Of a DNA stretch of 64,000 nt, positions 53,485 through 63,070 are shown piece after piece. Under the pieces are notes generated by a model, which worked only from the letters and a program-made list of their open reading frames with translations, did not search any database and was not told where the DNA came from. The DNA comes from Hydractinia symbiolongicarpus (Eukaryota; Cnidaria; Hydrozoa; Anthoathecata; Hydractiniidae). The DNA lies in the NCBI RefSeq assembly GCF_029227915.1, contig NC_079886.1:1550001-1614000 (forward strand), in the 5' to 3' direction. Every line of letters begins with the position of its first letter. The first letter of the stretch is position 1. Position numbers and translations under genes: made by a program.

Positions 53485-53502
53485 AAAAAATAATTTAAAA
53501 AA
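53485..53502 (+). other. Paired A6 tracts at the monomer head
   Basis: Two runs of six A are separated by TAATTT, with starts 12 bp apart. They recur in almost every monomer. Further A4-A5 and T5 runs lie in the inverted repeat about 150 bp downstream. A-tracts spaced near the helical repeat can bend DNA, a common trait of satellites. Curvature here is inferred, not measured. Confidence 0.5.
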
Positions 53503-53558
53503 TCATTCGGGAAATGAATTTACTCCCTGGGTACTTTCTTTGTATACTTTTGACTATA

Positions 53559-53592
53559 CGGGCCGAGTCCGGGATTTACGGGAAATCGCGGG
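53559..53592 (+). other. Four helically spaced CGGG motifs in the G/C-rich core
   Basis: CGGG begins at 53,559, 53,570, 53,579 and 53,589, a spacing of 11, 9 and 10 bp that puts all four on about the same face of the helix. The arrangement recurs in near-consensus monomers. Individual subfamilies lose one or more copies: ACAGG for the first, TAGGGG for the second, TTACAGG for the third and CGCAGG for the fourth. A protein-binding role is possible but is only inference. Confidence 0.5.
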
Positions 53593-53611
53593 TTTTCGTT
53601 TGCCGGCGATT
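53584..53611. repeat. G/C-rich inverted repeat (one per monomer)
   Basis: The left arm AATCGCGGG (53,584-53,592) and the right arm CCGGCGATT (53,603-53,611) can pair over 8 of 9 positions around a 10-nt loop. The single mismatch is G opposite G at arm position 7. The right arm overlaps the palindrome GCCGGC. It is present in most monomers. Common variants CGCAGG and CGCTGG change exactly the unpaired base, while GGCAATT weakens a paired one. Confidence 0.6.
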
Positions 53612-53635
53612 AAACTTCTTTTATTCAGCGTCTCA

Positions 53636-53657
53636 TCAAAAATGAAAACATTTTTGA
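53636..53657. repeat. A/T-rich perfect inverted repeat (one per monomer)
   Basis: The arms TCAAAAATG and CATTTTTGA are exact reverse complements of 9 bp, separated by AAAA. They occur in most near-consensus monomers. Variants with AAAATATTTTTG lose the closing C:G pair, and variants with AAAATAATTTTG keep only a six-base outer match. The dyad could extrude as a hairpin or bind a dimeric protein. Neither is shown here. Confidence 0.65.
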
Positions 53658-54557
53658 AAACTACAAGTCTCGTGCGTTTTAGTGGTGAAAAAATAATTTA
53701 AAAAATCATTCGGGAAATGAATTTACTCCCTGGGTACTTTCTTTGTATACTTTTGACTATACGGGCCGAGTCTGAGATTTACGGGAAATCGCGGGTTTTC
53801 GTTTGCCGGCGATTAAACTTCTTTTATTTAGCGTCTCATCAAAAATGAAAACATTTTTGAAAACTACAAGTCTCATGCGTTTTAGTGGTGAAAAAATAAT
53901 TTAAAAAATCATTCGGGAAATCAGTTTACTCCCTGGGTACTTTTTTTGGGTACTTTTGACTACACTGGCCGAGTACGGGATTTACGGGAAATCGCGGGTT
54001 TTCGTTTGCCGGCGATTAAACTTCTTTTATTCAGCGTCTCATCAAAAATGAAAACATTTTTGAAAACTACAAGTCTCATGCATTTTAGTGGTGAAAAAAT
54101 AATTTAAAAAATCGTTCGGGAAATGAGTTTACTCCCTGGGTACTTTCTTTGTATACTTTTGACTAAACAGGCCGAGTAGGGGATTTACGGGAAATCGCGG
54201 GTTTTTGTTTGCCGGCGATTAAACTTCTTTTATTCATCGTCTCATCAAAAATGAAAACATTTTTGAAAACTACAAGTCTCGTGCGTTTTAGTGGTGAAAA
54301 AATAATTTAAAAAATCATTCGGGAAATCAGTTTACACCCTGGGTACTTTTTTTTGGGTACTTTTGACTATACTGTCCGAGTACGGGATTTACGGGAAATC
54401 GCAGGTTTTCGTTTGCCGGCAATTAAACTTCTTTTATTCAGCGTCTCATCAAAAATGAAAACATTTTTGAAAAGTACAAGTCTCATGCATTTTAGTGGTG
54501 AAAAAATAATTTAAAAAATCATTCGGGAAATCAGTTTACTCCCTGGTTACTTTTTTT

Positions 54558-56360
54558 AGGTACTTTTGACTATACGGGCCGAGTCCGGGATTTACGGGAA
54601 ATCGCGGGTTTTCGTTTGCCGGCGATTAAACTTCTTTTATTTAGCGTCTCATCAAAAATGAAAACATTTTTGAAAACTACAAGTCTCATGCGTTTTAGTG
54701 GTGAAAAAATAATTTAAAAAATCATTCGGGAAATCAGTTTACTCCCTGGTTACTTTTTTTAGGTACTTTTGACTATACTGGCCGAGTACGGGATTTACGG
54801 GAAATCGCGGGTTTTCGTTTGCCGGCAATTAAACTTCTTTTATTCAGCGTCTCATCAAAAATGAAAACATTTTTGAAAATTACAAGTCTCATGCATTTTA
54901 GTGGTGAAAAAATAATTTAAAAAATCGTTCGGGAAATGAGTTTACTCCCTGGGTACTTTCTTTGTATACTTTTGACTAAACAGGCCGAGTAGGGGATTTA
55001 CGGGAAATCGCGGGTTTTTGTTTGCCGGCGATTAAACTTCTTTTATTCATCGTCTCATCAAAAATGAAAATATTTTTGAAAACTACAAGTCTCATGCGTT
55101 TTAGTGGTGAAAAAATAATTTAAAAAATCATTCGGGAAATGAAATTACTCCCTGGGTACTTTTTTTTTATACTTTTGACTATACGGGCCGGGTCCGGGAT
55201 TTCCGGGAAATCGCGGGTTTTTGTTTGCCGGCGATTAAACTTCTTTAATTTAGCGTTTCATCAAAAATGAAAACATTTTTGAAAACTACAAGTCTCATGC
55301 GTTTTAGTGGTGAAAAAATAATTTAAAAAATCATTCGGGAAATGAATTTACTCCCTGGGTACTTTCTTTGTATACTTTTGACTATACGGGCCGAGTCCGG
55401 GATTTACGGGAAATCGCGGGTTTTCGTTTGCCGGCGATTAAACTTCTTTTATTCAGCGTCTCATCAAAAATGAAAACATTTTTGAAAACTACAAGTCTCG
55501 TGCGTTTTAGTGGTGAAAAAATAATTTAAAAAATCATTCGGGAAATGAATTTACTCCCTGGGTACTTTCTTTGTATACTTTTGACTATACGGGCCGAGTC
55601 TGAGATTTACGGGAAATCGCGGGTTTTCGTTTGCCGGCGATTAAACTTCTTTTATTTAGCGTCTCATCAAAAATGAAAACATTTTTGAAAACTACAAGTC
55701 TCATGCGTTTTAGTGGTGAAAAAATAATTTAAAAAATCATTCGGGAAATCAGTTTACTCCCTGGGTACTTTTTTTGGGTACTTTTGACTACACTGGCCGA
55801 GTACGGGATTTACGGGAAATCGCGGGTTTTCGTTTGCCGGCGATTAAACTTCTTTTATTCAGCGTCTCATCAAAAATGAAAACATTTTTGAAAACTACAA
55901 GTCTCATGCGTTTTAGTGGTGAAAAAATAATTTAAAAAATCATTCGGGAAATGAATTTACTCCCTGGGTACTTTTTTTGTATACTTTTGACTATACGGGC
56001 CGGGTCCGGGATTTCCGGGAAATCGCGGGTTTTTGTTTGCCGGCGATTAAACTTCTTTAATTTAGCGTTTCATCAAAAATGAAAACATTTTTGAAAACTA
56101 CAAGTCTCGTGCGTTTTAGTGGTGAAAAAATAATTTAAAAAATCATTCGGGAAATCAGTTTACACCCTGGGTACTTTTTTTTGGGTACTTTTGACTATAC
56201 TGGCCGAGTACGGGATTTACGGGAAATCGCAGGTTTTCGTTTGCCGGCAATTAAACTTCTTTTATTCAGCGTCTCATCAAAAATGAAAACATTTTTGAAA
56301 AGTACAAGTCTCATGCATTTTAGTGGTGAAAAAATAATTTAAAAAATCGTTCGGGAAATG
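54558..56360 (+). repeat. 10-monomer unit lacking monomer 8
   Basis: Same order again, but after ACTACACTGG (about 55,790) the next monomer is the GGGTCCGGG/CTTTAATTT monomer 9 (about 55,940), followed by CAGTTTACACCC at 56,157. The AAACAGGCC monomer 8 is missing, so this copy and the previous one lost different neighbours. Confidence 0.85.
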
Positions 56361-58182
56361 AGTTTACTCCCTGGGTACTTTCTTTGTATACTTTTGACTA
56401 TACAGGCCGAGTAGGGGATTTACGGGAAATCGCGGGTTCTCGTTTGCCGGCGATTAAACTTCTTTTATTCAGCGTCTCATCAAAAATGAAATTAATTTTG
56501 AAAAGTACAAGTCTCATGCGTTAGTGGTGAAAAAATAGTTTAAAAAATCATTCGGGAAATCAGTTTACTCCCTGGGTACTTTTTTGGGTACTTTTGACTA
56601 AACTGGCCGAGTACGGGATTTACGGGAAATCGCGGGTTTTCGTTTGCCGGCGATTAAACTTCTTTTATTCAGCGTCTCATCAAAAATGAAAACATTTTTG
56701 AAAACTACAAGTCTCATGCATTTTAGTGGTGAAAAAATAATTTAAAAAATCGTTCGGGAAATGAGTTTACTCCCTGGGTACTTTCTTTGTATACTTTTGA
56801 CTAAACAGGCCGAGTAGGGGATTTACGGGAAATCGCGGGTTTTTGTTTGCCGGCGATTAAACTTCTTTTATTCATCGTCTCATCAAAAATGAAAATATTT
56901 TTGAAAACTACAAGTCTCATGCGTTTTAGTGGTGAAAAAATAATTTAAAAAATCATTCGGGAAATGAATTTACTCCCTGGGTACTTTTTTTGTATACTTT
57001 TGACTATACGGGCCGGGTCCGGGATTTTCGGGAAATCGCGGGTTTTTGTTTGCCGGCGATTAAACTTCTTTAATTTAGCGTTTCATCAAAAATGAAAACA
57101 TTTTTGAAAACTACAAGTCTCGTGCGTTTTAGTGGTGAAAAAATAATTTAAAAAATCATTCGGGAAATCAGTTTACACCCTGGGTACTTTTTTTGGGTTC
57201 TTTTGACTATACTGTCCGAGTACGGGATTTACGGGAAATCGCAGGTTTTCGTTTGCCGGCAATTAAACTTCTTTTATTCAGCGTCTCATCAAAAATGAAA
57301 ACATTTTTGAAAAGTACAAGTCTCATGCATTTTAGTGGTGAAAAAATAATTTAAAAAATCGTTCGGGAAATGAGTTTACTCCCTGGGTACTTTCTTTGTA
57401 TACTTTTGACTATACAGGCCAAGTAGGGGATTTACGGGAAATCGCGGGTTCTCGTTTGCCGGCGATTAAACTTCTTTTATTCAGCGTCTCATCAAAAATG
57501 AAATTAATTTTGAAAAGTACAAGTCTCATGCGTTAGTGGTGAAAAAATAGTTTAAAAAATCATTCGGGAAATCAGTTTACTCCCTGGGTACTTTTTTTGG
57601 GTACTTTTGACTAAACTGGCCGAGTACGGGATTTACGGGAAATCGCGGGTTTTCGTTTGCCGGCGATTAAACTTCTTTTATTCAGCGTCTCATCAAAAAT
57701 GAAAACATTTTTGAAAACTACAAGTCTCATGCATTTTAGTGGTGAAAAAATATTTTAAAAAATCGTTCGGGAAATGAGTTTACTCCCTGGGTACTTTCTT
57801 TGTATACTTTTGACTAAACAGGCCGAGTAGGGGATTTACGGGAAATCGCGGGTTTTTGTTTGCCGGCGATTAAACTTCTTTTATTCATCGTCTCATCAAA
57901 AATGAAAATATTTTTGAAAACTACAAGTCTCATGCGTTTTAGTGATGAAAAAATAATTTAAAAAATCATTCGGGAAATGAATTTACTCCCTGGGTACTTT
58001 CTTTGTATACTTTTGACTATACGGGCCGAGTCCGGGATTTACGGGAAATCGCGGGTTTTCGTTTGCCGGCGATTAAACTTCTTTTATTTAGCGTCTCATC
58101 AAAAATGAAAATATTTTTGAAAACTACAAGTCTCGTGCGTTTTAGTGGTGAAAAAATAATTTAAAAAATCATTCGGGAAATC
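56157..58182 (+). repeat. 5-monomer unit in two copies (1,013 bp)
   Basis: AGTTTACACC at 56,157, 57,170 and 58,183 gives two steps of 1,013 bp (5 x 203 - 2). Each unit has ACTGTCC or ACTGGCC, ACAGGCC with GTTCTCG and the 2-bp-short ATGCGTTAGTGG, AAACTGGCC, AAACAGGCC and a fifth monomer. The fifth is GGGTCCGGG type in copy 1 but near-consensus in copy 2. Confidence 0.85.
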
Positions 58183-58884
58183 AGTTTACACCCTGGGTAC
58201 TTTTTTTGGGTACTTTTGACTATACTGTCCGAGTACGGGATTTACGGGAAATCGCAGGTTTTCGTTTGCCGGCAATTAAACTTCTTTTATTCAGCGTCTC
58301 ATCAAAAATGAAAACATTTTTGAAAAGTACAAGTCTCATGCATTTTAGTGGTGAAAAAATAATTTAAAAAATCGTTCGGGAAATGAGTTTACTCCCTGGG
58401 TACTTTCTTTGTATACTTTTGACTAAACAGGCCGAGTAGGGGATTTACGGGATATCGCGGGTTTTCATTTGCCGGCAATTAAACTTCTTTTATTCAGCGT
58501 CTCATCAAAAATGAAAACATTTTTGAAAACTACAAGTCTCATGCATTTTAGTGGTGAAAAAATAATTTAAAAAATCGTTCGGGAAATGAATTTACTCGCA
58601 GGGTACTTTCTTTGTATACTTTTGACTATACGGCCGAGTCCGGGATTTACGGGAAATCGCGGGTTTTCGTTTGCCGGCGATTAAACTTCTTTAATTTAGC
58701 GTTTCATTAAAAATGAAAACATTTTAGGAAACTACAAGTCTCATGCGTTTTAGTGGTGAAAAAATAATTTAAAAAATCATTCGGGAAATCAGTTTACTCC
58801 CTGGGTACTTTTTTTGGGTACTTTTGACTATACGGGCCGAGTCCGGGATTTCCGGGAAATCGCGGGTTTTCGTTTGCCGGCGAT
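58183..58884 (+). repeat. Start of a 19-monomer duplication, with one monomer lost
   Basis: AGTTTACACC at 58,183 matches 61,838 (offset 3,655). GATATCGCGGG at 58,451 matches 62,309 (offset 3,858), and CATTTTAGGAAAC near 58,720 keeps 3,858. The difference is exactly 203, so one monomer was lost here. The monomer at about 58,370-58,570 begins as AAACAGGCC type and continues as GATATCG type. Confidence 0.85.
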
Positions 58885-60103
58885 TAAACTTCTTTAATTT
58901 AGCGTTTCATTAAAAATGAAAACATTTTTGAAAACTACAAGTCTCATGCGTTTTAGTGGTGAAAAAATAATTTAAAAAAATCATTCGAGAAATGAATTTA
59001 CTCCCTGGGTACTTTCTTTGTATACTTTTGACTGTACGGGCCGAGTCCGGGATTTACGGGAAATCGCGGGTTTTCGTTTGCCGGCAATTAAACTTCTTTT
59101 ATTCAGCGTCTCATCAAAAATGAAAACATTTTGGAAAACTACAAGTCCAATGCGTTTTAGTGGTGAAAAAATAATTTGAAAAATCGTTCTGAAAATGAGT
59201 TTACCCACCAGGTACTTTCTTTGTATACATTCGACTATAGGGGCCAAGCCCGGGATTTACAGGAAATCGCGGGTTTTCGTTTGCCGGCGATTAAACTTCT
59301 TTTATTCAGCGTCTCATCAAAAATGAAAACATTTTGGAAAACTACAAGTCCAATGCGTTTTAGTGGTGAAAAAATAATTTGAAAAATCGTTCTGAAAATG
59401 AGTTTACCCACCAGGTACTTTCTTTGTATACATTCGACTATAGGGGCCAAGCCCGGGATTTACAGGAAATCGCGGGTTTTCGTTTGCCGGCGATTAAACT
59501 TCTTTTATTCAGCGTCTCATCAAAAATGAAAACATTTTTGAAAACTTCAAGTCTCGTGCCTTTTAGTGGTGAAAAAATAATTTAAAAAATCATTCGGGAA
59601 ATGAATTTACTCCCTGGGTACTTTCTTTGTATACTTTTGACTATACGGGCCGAGTCTGAGATTTACGGGAAATCGCGGGTTTTCGTTTGCCGGCGATTAA
59701 ACTTCTTTTATTTAGCGTCTCATCAAAAATGAAAACATTTTTGAAAACTACAAGTCTCATGCGTTTTAGTGGTGAAAAAATAATTTAAAAAATCATTCGG
59801 GAAATCAGTTTACTCCCTGGGTACTTTTTTTGGGTACTTTTGACTACACTGGCCGACTACGGGATTTACGGGAAATCGCGGGTTTTCGTTTGCCGGCGAT
59901 TAAACTTCTTTTATTCAGCGTCTCATCAAAAATGAAAACATTTTTGAAAACTACAAGTCTCATGCATTTTAGTGGTGAAAAAATAATTTAAAAAATCGTT
60001 CGGGAAATGAGTTTACTCCCTGGGTACTTCCTTTGTATACTTTTGACTAAACAGGCCGAGTAGGGGATTTACGGGAAATCGCGGGTTTTTGTTTGCCGGC
60101 GAT
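58885..60103 (+). repeat. 6-monomer unit, copy 1 (1,219 bp)
   Basis: Includes a GACTGTACGGG monomer, two tandem altered C-type monomers (TTTACCCACCAGG at about 59,210 and 59,413), GAGTCTGAG, ACTACACTGG and AAACAGGCC monomers. ATCATTCGAGAAATGAATT at 58,981 and 60,200 gives 1,219 bp. Confidence 0.85.
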
Positions 60104-61322
60104 TAAACTTCTTTAATTTAGCGTTTCATTAAAAATGAAAACATTTTTGAAAACTACAAGTCTCATGCGTTTTAGTGGTGAAAAAATAATTTAAAAAAAT
60201 CATTCGAGAAATGAATTTACTCCCTGGGTACTTTCTTTGTATACTTTTGACTGTACGGGCCGAGTCCGGGATTTACGGGAAATCGCGGGTTTTCGTTTGC
60301 CGGCAATTAAACTTCTTTTATTCAGCGTCTTATCAAAAATGAAAACATTTTGGAAAACTACAAGTCCAATGCGTTTTAGTGGTGAAAAAATAATTTGAAA
60401 AATCGTTCTGAAAATGAGTTTACCCACCAGGTACTTTCTTTGTATACATTCGACTATAGGGGCCAAGCCCGGGATTTACAGGAAATCGCGGGTTTTCGTT
60501 TGCCGGCGATTAAACTTCTTTTATTCAGCGTCTCATCAAAAATGAAAACATTTTGGAAAACTACAAGTCCAATGCGTTTTAGTGGTGAAAAAATAATTTG
60601 AAAAATCGTTCTGAAAATGAGTTTACCCACCAGGTACTTTCTTTGTATACATTCGACTATAGGGTCCAAGCCCGGGATTTACAGGAAATCGCGGGTTTTC
60701 GTTTGCCGGCGATTAAACTTCTTTTATTCAGCGTCTCATCAAAAATGAAAACATTTTTGAAAACTACAAGTCTCGTGCCTTTTAGTGGTGAAAAAATAAT
60801 TTAAAAAATCATTCGGGAAATGAATTTACTCCCTGGGTACTTTCTTTGTATACTTTTGACTATACGGGCCGAGTCTGAGATTTACGGGAAATCGCGGGTT
60901 TTCGTTTGCCGGCGATTAAACTTCTTTTATTTAGCGTCTCATCAAAAATGAAAACATTTTTGAAAACTACAAGTCTCATGCGTTTTAGTGGTGAAAAAAT
61001 AATTTAAAAAATCATTCGGGAAATCAGTTTACTCCCTGGGTACTTTTTTTGGGTACTTTTGACTACACTGGCCGACTACGGGATTTACGGGAAATCGCGG
61101 GTTTTCGTTTGCCGGCGATTAAACTTCTTTTATTCAGCGTCTCATCAAAAATGAAAACATTTTTGAAAACTACAAGTCTCATGCATTTTAGTGGTGAAAA
61201 AATAATTTAAAAAATCGTTCGGGAAATGAGTTTACTCCCTGGGTACTTTCTTTGTATACTTTTGACTAAACAGGCCGAGTAGGGGATTTACGGGAAATCG
61301 CGGGTTTTTGTTTGCCGGCGAT
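60104..61322 (+). repeat. 6-monomer unit, copy 2
   Basis: Near-identical to 58,885-60,103. Seen differences are AGCGTCTTATC against AGCGTCTCATC, AGGGTCCAAG against AGGGGCCAAG, and ACTTCCTTTG against ACTTTCTTTG. It ends where CTTTAATTTAGCG is replaced by CTTTTATTCATCG. Confidence 0.85.
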
Positions 61323-61837
61323 TAAACTTCTTTTATTCATCGTCTCATCAAAAATGAAAATATTTTTGAAAACTACAAGTCTCATGCGTTTTAGTGGTGA
61401 AAAAATAATTTAAAAAATCATTCGGGAAATGAATTTACTCCCTGGGTACTTTTTTTGTATACTTTTGACTATACGGGCCGGGTCCGGGATTTCTGGGAAA
61501 TCGCGGGTTTTTGTTTGCCGGCGATTAAACTTCTTTAATTTAGCGTTTCATCAAAAATGAAAACATTTTTGAAAACTACAAGTCTCATGCGTTTTAGTGG
61601 TGAAAAAATAATTTAAAAAATCATTCGGGAAATGAATTTACTCCCTGGGTACTTTCTTTGTATACTTTTGACTATACGGGCCGAGTCCGGGATTTACGGG
61701 AAATCGCGGGTTTTCGTTTGCCGGCGATTAAACTTCTTTTATTTAGCGTCTCATCAAAAATGAAAACATTTTTGAAAACTACAAGTCTCGTGCGTTTTAG
61801 TGGTGAAAAAATAATTTAAAAAATCATTCGGGAAATC
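61323..61837 (+). repeat. Ungrouped monomers
   Basis: About two and a half satellite monomers (the end of an AAACAGGCC type, a GGGTCCGGG/TTCTGGG type, and a near-consensus type with CTCGTGCG) linking the 6-monomer unit to the next duplication. Confidence 0.7.
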
Positions 61838-63070
61838 AGTTTACACCCTGGGTACTTTTTTTGGGTACTTTTGACTATACTGTCCGAGTACGGGATTTAC
61901 GGGAAATCGCAGGTTTTCGTTTGCCGGCAATTAAACTTCTTTTATTCAGCGTCTCATCAAAAATGAAAACATTTTTGAAAAGTACAAGTCTCATGCATTT
62001 TAGTGGTGAAAAAGTAATTTAAAAAATCGTTCGGGAAATGAGTTTACTCCCTGGGTACTTTCTTTGTATACTTTTGACTATACAGGCCGAGTAGGGGATT
62101 TACGGGAAATCGCGGGTTCTCGTTTGCCGGCGATTAAACTTCTTTTATTCAGCGTCTCATCAAAAATGAAATTAATTTTAAAAAGTACAAGTCTCATGCG
62201 TTTTAGTGGTGAAAAAATAATTTAAAAAATCATTCGGGAAATCAGTTTACTCCCTGGGTACTTTTTTTGGGTACTTTTGACTATACTGGCCGAGTACGGG
62301 ATTTACGGGATATCGCGGGTTTTCATTTGCCGGCAATTAAACTTCTTTTATTCAGCGTCTCATCAAAAATGAAAACATTTTTGAAAACTACAAGTCTCAT
62401 GCATTTTAGTGGTGAAAAAATAATTTAAAAAATCGTTCGGGAAATGAATTTACTCGCAGGGTACTTTCTTTGTATACTTTTGACTATACGGCCGAGTCCG
62501 GGATTTACGGGAAATCGCGGGTTTTCGTTTGCCGGCGATTAAACTTCTTTAATTTAGCGTTTCATTAAAAATGAAAACATTTTAGGAAACTACAAGTCTC
62601 ATGCGTTTTAGTGGTGAAAAAATAATTTAAAAAATCATTCGGGAAATCAGTTTACTCCCTGGGTACTTTTTTTGGGTACTTTTGACTATACGGGCCGAGT
62701 CCGGGATTTCCGGGAAATCGCGGGTTTTCGTTTGCCGGCGATTAAACTTCTTTAATTTAGCGTTTCATTAAAAATGAAAACATTTTTGAAAACTACAAGT
62801 CTCATGCGTTTTAGTGGTGAAAAAATAATTTAAAAAAATCATTCGAGAAATGAATTTACTCCCTGGGTACTTTCTTTGTATACTTTTGACTGTACGGGCC
62901 GAGTCCGGGATTTACGGGAAATCGCGGGTTTTCGTTTGCCGGCGATTAAACTTCTTTTATTCAGCGTCTTATCAAAAATGAAAACATTTTTGAAAACTAC
63001 AAGTCTCATGCGTTTTAGTGGTGAAAAAATAATTTAAAAAAATCATTCGAGAAATGAATTTACTCCCTGG
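61838..63070 (+). repeat. Partner of 58,183-59,200 with the extra monomer
   Basis: Carries CAGTTTACACCC, ACAGGCC/GTTCTCG, ACTGGCC with GATATCG and TTTTCATTTG, TATACGGCCGAG (1 bp short), CATTTTAGGAAAC, and the GACTGTACGGG monomer. The last is tandemly doubled here (about 62,835 and 63,038). Confidence 0.8.

Larger units (their letters stand above)
53484..53686 (+). repeat. Representative near-consensus 203-bp monomer
   Basis: This monomer is close to the zone-2 consensus and is used here as a reference. In order it holds an A/T-rich head with two A6 tracts, TCATTCGGGAAATGAATT, a pyrimidine-rich stretch ending in TTTGTATACTTTTGAC, a G/C-rich core with four CGGG tetranucleotides, TTTGCCGGCGATTAAAC, a T-rich stretch, AGCGTCTCATC, an A/T inverted repeat, and a tail reading ACAAGTCTC then GCGTTTTAGTGGT. 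It has about 36% G+C and 12 CpG sites. The 203-bp length would fit one nucleosome plus linker, but positioning is not shown by sequence alone. Confidence 0.95.
52731..54557 (+). repeat. 10-monomer unit lacking monomer 9 (1,827 bp)
   Basis: Same order as 50,699-52,730, but the AAACAGGCC monomer 8 passes into the CAGTTTACACCC monomer 10 through a chimeric tail near 54,230-54,300 (CATCGTC followed by GAAAACATTTTTG and CTCGTGCG). The GGGTCCGGG monomer 9 is missing. Confidence 0.85.
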
